Below, piece after piece: positions 12,269 to 21,747 of a stretch of DNA of 64,000 nucleotides (position 1 is the stretch's first letter; each line of letters opens with the position of its first letter). The position numbers and the translations under genes were made by a program. This DNA is from Eutreptiella sp. 'Long Island Sound 2002' (taxonomy: Eukaryota > Euglenozoa > Euglenophyceae > Eutreptiales > Eutreptiaceae). The stretch is taken from contig OZ038383.1 in NCBI GenBank assembly GCA_964036045.1, forward strand, positions 66,097,725 through 66,161,724, in the 5' to 3' direction. The notes beneath the pieces were generated by a model. It did not search any database. It had not been told where the DNA came from and saw only the letters and a list, made by a program, of their open reading frames with translations.

Positions 12269-13067
12269 GTTGCTTGTCGCTGATGAATAGCTTCACGTTC
12301 AGATCTTCCCGGGAGTATCGCAACTCCTTCAGACCTTGGTATAGGACATCCCCAAGGAGCTGATAGTCCTCAGTTTTGGAGGCGACCATCATGGTAGAGG
12401 GCTCCTTCTTGCATACCCTCAGGTAACTTGACGTGTGTTCAGACTGCTCCAGTGGTACAGACTCGCCGCCGTCACCATGGTCCACTTGGAGAACGTAGGG
12501 TGCTTGCAGCATGAGGGATAGAATCTGGGCCTGCTTGACGAAGACGTCGGTCCCCAGTACGAAGTCGAAGGCTTCGGTGTCCATCACGTAAAGCTGATGG
12601 GCAATACTCCCTGATCCCATAGGCACGTCGACCCCGCAGTCCCCACAACTGTGCACCGGATGACCATCCCCCATGCAAATGGCTGCGGTAGGCATGATGT
12701 TCTTCAGGTCCCCACAAGGTAAAATTTTCTTGGCCACAATACCTATAATAGCCCCAGTCTCCAGTACCCCCAGATATTCTTGTCCCCCAAGACGGATACG
12801 TACCAAGAACACCAGGTCTGTAGATACCCCAGAGCGTCTTTGTCAGAACTCCGCGGGGCAGGTCACTTCAAACCCGTTCTTCTGCAGTTTTTGCGCCATA
12901 CACATGAAACGGGAACATTTGCGGACGTTAGACTGGTCCCCATCTTGGTTGGCACGCTTAGTCCCTTGTTCTTGTTGGGCTTGCATCTGGGAACAGGTCG
13001 TAGGCCCCGGATTCGACTGCCCACCAGAGGGCTCAGAGTTCACCCCCGGTGTAGAATTGGGGTTCCC
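12228..13067 (-). pseudogene. gag end and retropepsin
   Basis: One frame runs from the TGA closing gag (13068-13070) through a gag-tail segment ending CPAEF, then an in-frame TGA at 12840-12842, then a retropepsin-like domain. The protease signature is LETGAIIGIV, where the expected catalytic Asp of DTGA is Glu; the second motif VLGTDVFV is normal. The equivalent point in the element at 23.3 kb also has gag and protease in one frame separated by a stop. Protease would cleave the polyprotein; the Asp-to-Glu change suggests this copy is inactive. Confidence 0.7.
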
Positions 13068-14099
13068 TCAGGACTTGTCAGCGTTCTTGTCCCTGTCAGG
13101 CTTGCGGTCGCCGCCTCCTCGTCCACCTTTGCCCTTCTCTTGGCCTTTGCCACGGCCCTTGGACTTGCACTTGCCACTGTCCCGGTCGGCGTTGCCCATG
13201 CCCCTGCCCTTGCCACTGCCGTTCTCGTTCTTGAGCTTCGCCGAGAGGCGTTGCTGGTGGTAACACTCGTCTTTGTAGTGCTTCCTCCTACCACAGAATG
13301 CACAGGTGATGGTGCACCTGTAGTGGTCTGGCAGCTTGGCTTTACCGCTGGTGTTGGTCTCCTGCTTCTTCCCCTGGATCACGAAACCATTCCGCTGGTC
13401 GCAATCAGGGGCATGAAGCAGGCAACCCTGCTCATCTCTGGCCTCACACCAGAAGAGCTCCTGGACATTGCTCATAAAGCGAGCATTTTTGGGGGTAGTC
13501 CCCTGTCCAGGTCGGGGTCCCTGGTACCCCCGGCAATGGCTCCTGGAGCCGCCTCCCCCAGGGCGGTAGGCATTCAGGTGCCGGTCGCTTTCTTTCTCCA
13601 ACGCCAGCTCCAAAAGCAGCACAGACAAGTCCTCATAGGTGAGGGTTCTTGTCTTGCGCTCCGCCGTTACCCGACATTCATCCCACACGTCTCGTGGGAC
13701 TTTGGCCACCAACCAGAATAGCAGCGCGTCGCTGCCATAAGAACCGGGTGTCAGCCGCCCTACCCAGTGGTCCAAGTTCGCCAGCAACTCAGAAATCCAG
13801 GCCGCCTTGGGGTTGTTAGGCAACACAGCCAGGTTCTGGATCTCAGTCCGAATGGAGAGGTCGGTCTGATAGGAATGGTACTGCCTCTCTAGGGCAACCA
13901 TCACCTCGGCAAAGGTAGAGGACTTCGTCACAATCTGCTTTACCTGCTTTTCCAGGTACTTGGTCTTGCAACACTGCACGAGCAGATAGTACTTCACCCG
14001 ACCACTAGCCTGGGTTTGGCTTGTCATCTTCAGGAACCGGCCAAAATTCTCAGCGAACTCGCTGAGGTCCTTCCCGGTGAACTCAGGCAAGTTCGGCAC
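13068..14099 (-). pseudogene. gag: gag body with CCHC zinc knuckle
   Basis: 343 residues from the first methionine. The first two thirds form a helical capsid-like region alignable with the gag at 23326-24384 (for instance TDLSIRTEIQNLAVLPNN and the segment RKTRTLTYEDLSVLLLELALE). Near residue 270 is a classical C-X2-C-X4-H-X4-C knuckle, CAFCGRRKHYKDEC, preceded by other cysteine and histidine residues (CLLHAPDC). The C-terminus is Gly/Lys/Arg-rich, as expected for RNA binding. The frame closes with TGA at 13068. N-terminal parts continue in another phase upstream. Confidence 0.8.
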
Positions 14100-14938
14100 A
14101 AGCTTGGAGGTGGCAATGGCTTAGCCTCATTGGACCTGCGTCTCTCCTGGCGCTTGGTCTTCCTTCTTTTCTTATCCTTCTTGCCACTCTGGTTCTCGGG
14201 GTCCTCAGGGTCATCATCCTGAGAGGGTGAAGCAGACGTCAGAGATGACGGCTCATCATCAGAACGACCACCGTCTGTAGTGGATCCTCGAAGAGCTTCT
14301 CGTATTTCCGACCGCGTCAGGGACTGGTTTGAGGATCTTCCTGACCCCCTGCTCCTTCCCCCACACAACTCAGGGCCACGTAGGCCGGTCAGAGAGGTGA
14401 AGCCAGGTGCTGGCATGGTATAGCCAGTCTCTGTTGCTGCATAGCCAGGTATACCGGTCATGTACACATCCATAACGGGTCTGTGATAGTCATCATCGTA
14501 GCGACCCGGCAGAGACTAACGAGTCCCGGCGTAGGTGGAGCTGGATGCCACTGGTTCGCTGACTGCAAGCGCCATAGGTTGCGCAGTCGCGGCAGGAGTC
14601 ACACCATAGGTAGGGTAAGGTATACCAGTAAAGCCTAGACCCTCAGCCCTAGGTGGAGTGGTCGTGGGTGAGGATGTTGCTGGACGTGTGGCTCGGAGTG
14701 TAGTGGTTGTTGGAGAGGATACAGCAGGGTAATCAGAGGCGCTCGGCCCGCTCTGAGCAGGTTTGTCATCGAAGGGTACCTCATTCGGATGGTTCGTGTT
14801 CATCTCCAGGGTCTTCCTCTTCGACTCCCATATCCACTGCTTTCTTCTCCTTCTCCTTCTCTTTGGTTTCAGGTCCTCCAACGGAAAGTCCAGTGAAGGC
14901 AGCTCCGAAGCCCCCCAGGGAATCGTCCCGAAGCCCAC
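14030..14938 (-). pseudogene. gag N-terminal region
   Basis: Two pieces in the same frame are separated by an in-frame TAG near 14516: a Ser/Thr/Pro-rich segment with a basic patch (KPKRRRRRRKQW) and a segment with repeated GIPGYA/GIPYPTYG-type motifs followed by an acidic then lysine-rich tract. The phase differs from the gag body, so a frameshift lies between about 14030 and 14100. The composition suggests a disordered N-terminal gag arm; I do not recognise a domain. Confidence 0.5.
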
Positions 14939-14959
14939 TTAAGTGCACTGAAGGTACAG

Positions 14960-15667
14960 AGAAAGATGTCTTTGATTAGTGCCCTAATAGCATGATGAAA
15001 TCCTGCAGGCTTTGGTGGTGAAAAACAAAACCAACGCAGCAAGTAGAGCAAGAACAGGATGTGGATGGAATCAATGAATAGTTTTGAAATCCAGTGTATC
15101 ACAGAAGGGCTGCAGAGAGACAAAGCAGGCATAAGTACAAAGATTCAATCACAAATGGATATAACAAATGATTTCATGTGAAAACTGGCATGACTCTAGC
15201 CTCCAAGTTAGCATCAAGCACGTCATGTGCAACCTCTTGGATGAAATGGAGTTGGTGCGGAATATGGGGCAAAGGAGTTAGGCCAGACACAGAATATGAC
15301 TTGGCCAAGCAACTGAATTCAGAAACAGTTAAAATGTAGAATCACAATAAGTGGTAGAATCAGTTGAGTATAGGGGTCTTGAGGTGGGGGACCATTAGGC
15401 TTAACCTACAAGGCCTTAGGCATGAAGTGCCTACTTTATTTCAATATAACCTCCATGAAGGCAGATACCTCCACTCAGGTGAGTTGTAGGGGTGAACCTC
15501 ATGGGGGGCTCGGGTTATAACCCTAGTTACTTTGAGAAAGTGTACTTTAAACTTCAAAAGAGAGATAAAAATGCTTAAGTAGGTCTCAGCATCAACAAAC
15601 GGGTTTTAAGGGGGGCTTGGCCTGGATCAAGACCTCCAAGAAGGACATGGCAGTGACTTTTTCTTAC
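14960..15667 (-). repeat. intron-like repeat with 5' splice site
   Basis: Read on the minus strand, the block begins at 15667 with GTAAGAAAAAGTC, a good 5' splice site, and ends CCTGCAG at 15003, a good 3' splice site. The exon-like sequence after it is kept in a second copy. The body (to 14960) matches 25609-26302 over about 690 bp. Either it is an intron shared by two related elements or a mobile intron-like repeat. Confidence 0.65.
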
Positions 15668-16969
15668 TCCCCCCTGGAGCAGTAGTTGATCAGGCTAATA
15701 GGACCAAGGAACAAGGCTCAAATGTCCCCAAAATTACCTCAGAAAATGCATCAAACCAGCCAAAGACATTCCCATCAGTTCATAGAAGCCTATCACACTG
15801 TAGGTACCCTTGAGAAACAGTGTAATGTACCCCGAATGATGTCCCTTCGATGGGGCATTCCTCAAAAGTCGCCATCGTGAGGCGAAAACGTTTGGTAAAA
15901 ATTTTGGGGGCAGTGGGGTTTAAACCCAGGACTCCCTCCCTAGAGCACACATGCTTGCCCACTAGGGTACAGTCGAACACTTTCATGCGGACAGCGATCG
16001 CTGTATAGACAGCGTTTTAGTAAACGTCCTGACAAAGGGCCAGGGCGGAGCAATACTCCCAAAGGAGGGCACAAAAACGCAGGAGCTGAAAAATAGAAGA
16101 TGGAACCAACAGGGAGTGAATCCTGTGGTTTAGCGAAAGGGTTAGCGATTTAAGAAGTCAAATCGCTAAAAATTGACGAAACGACGTTAGAAATTGTGAT
16201 TTTCAGACTAAACCCTAAAGTGGAAGACAAGCGCAAGAGAAGCGCACTCCCAAAAAGAATTGCGCAAGCGTAAACGGCTGCTGGAGAAAAAGGTATGAGC
16301 CGTAGTTTTTGAAGGTTTTAAAAGAAAATTTTGCACAGCTGCATCAAAAACTTCATAAACTCTAGGAAAAAGTATAGAACAGAACACCTCACAACAGAGC
16401 AGGTGGACACCCCACATCTCGGGTATATTACTGTCATGTTACATGCATGCACCGCGTTCGTGGTGGTTGTTTTGTTAAAACGCTAGGGTGGTCACCGTTT
16501 CGTTCGTTGGGGGTTCGGGCATTCATCTCTTTCGCTCTGCACAGGTCAAAACGGAAATGAAAGGTATGTGACACGAATGGAGCACGCAGCGCGCACGTAG
16601 GGTTAGTGTAGGCGCTGTGCTGGCAATGCATGTGCCTAATCTAGGCATTCTCATGTTGTGACGCTTCCTCTGTGTTCCAATCCACCCTTCTCCTCTCTTC
16701 ACAGGTCAGAAAGGAAAGTGCTTGCTCGTGCTCGTGTTGCTGTAGCGCTAAAATAGGGTTGCTTAAAAGGCTTAGGCTTGTTTTGCGCTCTGCAGTTGCT
16801 CGGCATTCCTTTCCTTCTTCTGCAGGGAACAAGGTTAGACGGGCATGCATGACACACGATGCATTACTCAATTAGGGTTGTTTATAACTCGCCGTAGGGT
16901 AGTTTAAACGCTTAGGGTTGTCCTTGCGTTCGTGTTCCTTGCGGCATTCACATAGTGCGTGACGAGTAT
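15668..16969. other. intergenic with small repeats
   Basis: No coding region is supported. Contents: a tRNA-like fragment at 15905-15975, a 10-bp inverted repeat TTAGCGATTT/AAATCGCTAA at 16142-16169, an isolated CTAAACCCTAAAG near 16207 resembling one and a half telomeric repeats, and from about 16525 several imperfect units of roughly 140 bp that each contain GCATTC, a pyrimidine run and a (C)ACAGG or GCAGGG acceptor-like end. These units lead directly into the putative structured RNA. Confidence 0.5.
15905..15975 (-). repeat. tRNA-derived SINE-like fragment
   Basis: On the minus strand, TACCCTAGTGGGCAAGCA resembles an A box and CCTGGGTTTAAACCC a degenerate B box within a stem-loop (GGGTTTAAACCC). 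It resembles the tRNA-like segments at 26915-27002 and 55200-55288 in order of parts but is more diverged. Confidence 0.45.
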
Positions 16970-17616
16970 GGTAGGTAAGCCCAAGGAGGAGCTCACCTCC
17001 TGGTTAAGTCCCGCGCTGCTTGGTTGTTGTGGGTAAAATCAGGAAGAACGATGGCTGTGAATCGTCTCCTATCCCTGCATACGCACAGTGCATTAAAGGG
17101 ATATAGACCACGCGCTGTGCACACGGTATAATCTTTGTTTAGGCTACTCAGGGCGCCGCCTCACGTTCTATAAGAGAACGGGCGGAGTCCTTAAGCCTGC
17201 TTGCTTGCGGCCTGGTTAGAGGACAGCGTATTATATGTCAGCCTGAAAAGGGTATAATACGTGAGACAGGCTTGGTTCCTCAGCCGCTAACCACGTCTCA
17301 TCGGCCTCTGTTTACAGGGAGGCAAGGTCAGGGTGATTGGTGCAGCAGCAGTTGCCTTCCGCGACTTTGGATTTTTCTGCCCAAGCTAAAAAGGGCGCAG
17401 ATCACACAAGGAAATTGGGTCAGAATACCACTTCTTCATGGACAACCCTTACTACACGCTGTGCACACGGCGCTCCTTCCCTCTAAGCCCTGTCACCAAA
17501 ACGCGCGAGGGCGTCCCTGGCAGGCCACAGTTGCCTATCGGCGCTCTGTCCCCTTGTAATTTGACGGGAGGGCCAATAGGGCCCAAGACCTCTCTGTCAT
17601 GGCCACCCAGTAGCGT
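16970..17616 (+). ncRNA. putative structured RNA, copy 1
   Basis: Shares scattered conserved blocks with 56676-57317 and can form matching helices of different sequence. Hairpin CCGCC(17156)/GGCGG(17181) encloses GTTCT-ATAAG-AGAAC. An outer stem GGTTA(17214)/TAACC(17288) and GAGGA(17219)/TCCTC(17277) encloses an H-type pseudoknot: CGTATTATA(17227)/TATAATACG(17253) with AGCCTG(17240)/CAGGCT(17267). Further hairpins are ACGC(17501)/GCGT(17511) and GGGCC-AATAG-GGCCC(17570). Compensatory changes against copy 2 occur in most of these. The strand is assumed; pairing alone does not settle it. I do not recognise the family (not an rRNA, tRNA, U snRNA or typical RNase P core). Confidence 0.6.
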
Positions 17617-18546
17617 GTGTAGGGGTTAGGGTCAGCAAGCCTGGCAGGGACTGAGTGCGGTTGTGCTCACCCTGTCTTCGAAGGCTTGTGCTGGTGTGAG
17701 TGAGTGCAGTGTAGTGGTGTCTCCTGTCCCGCGTGCTTTTCCTCGTGGGCAGGGGAGTGTGTTAGCTTTTGGCCCTTAGCAAAAATTGGCCTTTTGCATG
17801 CCCTTAGCACAATGGCCACCCCTTCCCTCTAGTAGGTAGGGCTTTTGCCGTCTTCCCCCAAAGGATAGGCCCCAGCACAGAAACTGGGCGCCATAGGAGT
17901 GGTAATAGTACCTGATTAGGACCTTTGATGGGACGTCAGCGAAGCCCGGTCTCCGGGAGCTACGCAGGGGAGTGAAGTGAGACACATGCAGACATACATA
18001 GCACACTTAGGGGTATGGTAACCCTGTAAGGAAGGGTAGAACCCCATGGGTCTGCACCAGTCAGGGGTCGTAACTGTGGGCACGCTTGTCCCCAACTAGG
18101 GTGGACACAACTTGCTTCATAACACCTTGCTTGTCATTCTACCATGGCGTAGAAAACCACCGTTTTTCGTTGGCTCCCCAAGGTCATTACATCAGGGCAG
18201 TTCCCATGCAACACATGGTCAACAAGGCACGCGCTTGCTGGGTGGCTGCAATCCTGATCAGCGGCCATCTGGCTCACACTGGTAATCATAGGTATGGGAC
18301 TGCAGGGCACAGTCAGGGCAGGTGCAGCCCTCCGAAAGCAGTGGTCTGTGCCAAACGGATGGCCCTCTGCCAGGAAGCGGTTGTCACGGGAGGCTACCGG
18401 TCCTGTCCTGCGATGCAATGTGGGGCAACTGTGACAAGAGCTCTCACACACTTACACAGACCTGTCTGCAAAAGAGCGCTCACCGCCCCTGGGAGGTTAG
18501 AAGACCTAGAAGCTTAGAAAACAGTTCAAAGATAGACACCAGGAGA
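17617..18546. other. 3' flank of element 3
   Basis: Lies just beyond the C-terminal end of the minus-strand element at 18547. No long-terminal-repeat match to the other end of that element could be seen, and no gene is supported on either strand. Confidence 0.4.
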
Positions 18547-19094
18547 TTAGTTTTTCTTTTTACGCTGGGATAGAGTCTCAGCATGGGTTAGTAGCTGTCC
18601 CTCGTTGTTCTAAACGAGGTAGGAGCGAAAGATGGGGTTGATAGTCCCATCTGGCTGTATAAAGGCGGACATGGGTTCCCAGGTCGCCTCAGATAGCCGA
18701 TTGCTATCCGGTGGGGTTAGGAATTTCCAGCCCTGTTTATACTTGTGGCGGCAACACCTGCAACCGCGTAGTAGCCATCAACTGCCATCTCATCGGCCCT
18801 CATCTCTTCGAGTTCGTCTGCCTCCTCTGGGCTAGCAGCGTTCTCTAGGTCAATACGCTCGACCTCACTGTCGCTGAGGCGCCACTCATCCCAGGACAAA
18901 TCATCAGGGGAGTGATGGCGCCTCAACTGCTTAGGCGCACAAAGCAGTTCACCACCTAGACGTGGACTGCACCTGACATGGATTTTGGATCCATGTATCC
19001 TAATGATACGATAGGGCCCAAAATAAGGGTCCTGCAGGCACTTACGGGGCCAGGAGGGTAGGCGTGAATGGTAAACCAAAAAAAAGGTCACCAA
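18547..19094 (-). pseudogene. integrase C-terminus and chromodomain-like tail
   Basis: The frame holds a GPY/F-type module (DPYFGPYRIIRI) and an acidic linker (LENAASPEEADELEEM). After a phase change it continues as GWKFLTPPDS...LSEATWEPMSAFIQPDG down to a TAA at 18547. The pattern WKFL...EATWEP is that of a chromodomain-like fold, which in other elements guides insertion. An in-frame TAG interrupts the last 25 codons, just after RSYLV. The tail ends in a lysine-rich stretch, QRKKKN. Confidence 0.65.
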
Positions 19095-19143
19095 CCTTGA
19101 AGCTGGTGGGTCGCTGTAGGCGATTTTGTCGGCTCAGTTCACG

Positions 19144-19740
19144 TTAACGGATATGTCTCGGGTTAGTCGCAGCCTGGTTTGCCATAGACTGCTTGTGTTC
19201 TAGCCAATCCCCAACGGGGCTCTTGAAGTCCTCAGGAAAGGGGGCTTTGAGGAGCCAAGCAGGTCGTCCTCCAATAAAAAGCTCGTGGGGGGTGAAACCT
19301 GTAGAAGAGCTCCTCTGAGAGGTCATGGTCAGCACGGCCCAGGGCACTAGACGTATGCAATCTTTGGTACGTTCCTGTTTCATCAGGATTCTCAGGTTCT
19401 GTTCCGCCACACGGTTTTGTCTCTCGCAAAGAGGATTAGAGGTGTGGGTATACGGCACACCTGTGGGTACCTCAACGTTGAAGGCATTCAGTACTCGTTT
19501 GTACCATCCTGTGTTACTGCAGATGCGTACATCCTCATCAGAGTGCACCTGTTTAGGTGCTCCGTATGGTTCGAACCATTTTCGACAAACATTTTCACCG
19601 TCTTCTCACCTGTGATTTTCTCATTGCAAGGGAACACACGGGTGAAGCGGGACAGGCCACAGGTGATCACTAGGCAACTATCATAGCCGCCAGAGCGATT
19701 TAGGCCTCGGATGAAATCCACGTACAGAAGAGAATTAGTA
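19144..19740 (-). pseudogene. integrase catalytic core
   Basis: Two overlapping pieces in different phases (19488-19721 and 19144-19548) together show the three carboxylates of a retroviral-type integrase: Asp in VDFIRGLN, Asp in VHSDEDVRI and Glu in NPLCERQNR. The frameshift falls near 19550-19560, around the sequence that should read into GAPK. The region after Glu is well preserved (SSSTGFTPHELF, SPVGDWLEHKQ). The enzyme would insert element DNA into chromosomes; this copy cannot be translated continuously. Confidence 0.8.
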
Positions 19741-20371
19741 CAAGAGCAATGGGTAGGCTGGAAATCAGTCCCCTATCCCTACTATCGCTCTGCTTGCTGG
19801 CATGACAGCCACAAGCATCAAAAATGGTCTGCATTCGGGACCTCAGTTCAGTCAGGGTTAGACTAGAGTAGAAACACTCGCGAAAGAAGTCCACTGAGCG
19901 ATTAGCGCCAGTGTAACCTGAGCTGAGATGAGACCACTGTAGACACCCATCGAATCGTGCCTCAGGTACGACTATACGGTCGTCGTAGAAGAGGTACTGG
20001 TTTTTTTTATACCACTGGTGCCCGTTAATGACAAGGGGTTCGGGACCAGTGCTGAGTGTCTGGAGAATTTCTTTATATTCTGACTGATAGTCAGTTAGGC
20101 TCCAACCCTCGAGGTTTCCAGCAGTCCGCATAGACAGGTCAAGCTGGACATCCATACGCTGGAAAGCGTCTTTGGCAAGAGCCTCAGAGCTCTCAGCAAT
20201 AAGTGCATCGAAGTTGTTGCGCGATATGTAATCAGACCGTTCATTTTTTATATCAGGGATCTGATGGACTGTCAGCCCGAACTGGCTCAGGTAAGTCCAC
20301 CACCGTTTTAGTTTTGCTTTCTCTGGTGGTGGGCCCTTCTGTAAGGACTTCACCGGTTCCTGGTCACAGAG
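19700..20371 (-). pseudogene. RNase H end and integrase zinc-binding region
   Basis: Continues in the RT frame after a TGA at 20372-20374. It begins LCDQEPVKSLQKG, where the Asp corresponds to an RNase H carboxylate, passes through a linker ADYISRNNF-like segment (here SDYISRNNF), and then a His/Cys region (LQWSHLSSGYTG...FDACGCHASKQSDSRDRG) with the H...H...C-X-C layout of the integrase N-terminal domain. The frame is lost at about 19740. Confidence 0.75.
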
Positions 20372-21665
20372 TCAGACAATGGGATTAGACCCCAATAGTT
20401 GGGACTGGGATGAGAGCACCAGCATACCGGCCAGGAGCTCCTGGTCGTAGGTGCTGTAATTGGAACGCGCCTGGTTCCATTTCCAGTTCCAGTGTCCCAG
20501 TGGTACAAGTTGCCTCTCACTGGAAGGATAGTTGTGCTTCGGGGAAGCATCACGGTTGAGTCCTGTGGTGCGATAATGGCAATGGTTTAGATCAGCCGGG
20601 TTGGGCTCTTGCCATTGGTATATAGTTCCGGCCCCCCCTACATCACTGTCATCAGTGATCAGGACTATCTCGCCCTTAGGGCGGGGCACGCCCAGGCAGT
20701 TGGAGGAGGCACTTTTCTTATTCAACTCCTCCAAACACTCCTCCTCTCTTGCGGTCCACCTCCAGGGAGTAGTTTTCTTGGGTAGGTCAGTGAGAGGGGC
20801 AGAAGAGTAGATAAAAATGTGGATGTGTTGCCTATAGAAGTTAAAGGCGCCCACAAAACTCCTCACGTCGTGTAGACGCTTCTTAGGGTCATCGCGAATC
20901 TGTATGTCCTGTAGGGGCTGCATCTTAGACGCGGCTGGTATCCACCAGCCATACCCCACATCAAAACCCAAATACTCCATCTCCTCTTTCATGAACTCGC
21001 ATTTTTCGAGTTTAACTCGCAGATGCTTTTCCTGACAAACGATGAAAAACTCACGGAGGAGAACAACATGGTCCTCTTGGGTATTGGTACCCAAGCTCAG
21101 GTCATCGATGTGGGCCTCCATTTCTGCCCCTTGGGAAATCAACTCCTGTACTAGAGGTCTGCGCCTCAGTATGTACATGATTTTGTTCATCAGTTCTTGG
21201 AAGAGTGCCGGCGCATCAGCCACCCCAAAAGGCATGACCTTGCATTTAAACACACGACCCTTAGGGGTTATAGAGGCCAGCAGATTCTGAGCTGCGGCTG
21301 TTAGGTCAACCTGCCATAAACCACTGCGTTTGTCCATTTTGGTTTTGTACCGGCATTTGGCAATACGCTCCGGGGTGTTTTCCATGTTGGGAATACTCAC
21401 TGAGTGGTTTCGGGTTTTCTTGTTGACCTCACCATATTCAACAACCAGTCGCAGGGCAGTCGATCCAGGTTTAGCAACCAGGAAGCAGGCACTGCAGTGA
21501 TGGGGGTAGTCCCCTTTCTTATATTCCCCCACGAGGCCGGCATCAGTGCACTCCTGGATCTCGCGCTCCATTTATTCAACCTGTTCCTGAGGAGCGGGAT
21601 AGGGACGACGTCTCACTCGCATCTTCTCAAATTCAGGTTTCAGTTTCAGGTCCATCCCGACATGT
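20372..21665 (-). pseudogene. reverse transcriptase and RNase H start
   Basis: The main open part is 21571-20372 (399 residues); upstream in the same frame, beyond one stop, are MDLKLKPEF and RRRPYPAPQEQVE, the usual RT lead-in. RT motifs: SACFLVAKPGS, KMDKRSGLWQVDL, MPFGVADAPALFQELMN and the catalytic core AHIDDLSLG near residue 155, where the residue before DD is Ile rather than the common Tyr-X or Phe-Val. RNase H begins with LITDDSDVGGAGT near residue 300 and continues to YSTYDQELLAGMLVL. The ORF ends at TGA 20372 in the middle of RNase H. Confidence 0.88.
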
Positions 21666-21747
21666 TTTTAACAGGACGGGGGAGGCGGTAGGGCGCCGAA
21701 TACCTCCTCATAGGTTAGGAGCAGTTTCTTCAGTCGGGGGGCAAGGT

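Larger units (their letters stand above)
11105..15003 (-). mobile_element. minus-strand LTR-type element without RT (element 2)
   Basis: In transcript order it encodes a gag N-terminus, a gag body with zinc knuckle, a retropepsin and a methylase-like ORF, then stops at 11105 and continues as 2.25 kb of noncoding repeat. The parts align in order with the element at 18.5-25.6 kb, but RT, RNase H and integrase are absent. The second copy of the downstream repeat reaches the same ORF end at 63947, so the RT-less arrangement is itself repeated and may be a non-autonomous lineage. Confidence 0.75.

Noticed and set aside
16200-17616. Telomerase RNA: CTAAACCCTAAAG near 16207 could template TTTAGGG repeats, with a pseudoknot about 1 kb downstream
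   Set aside because: The second structured copy has no template-like string upstream, the spacing is large, and a 13-base match can occur by chance. Worth remembering only if homologues keep the template.
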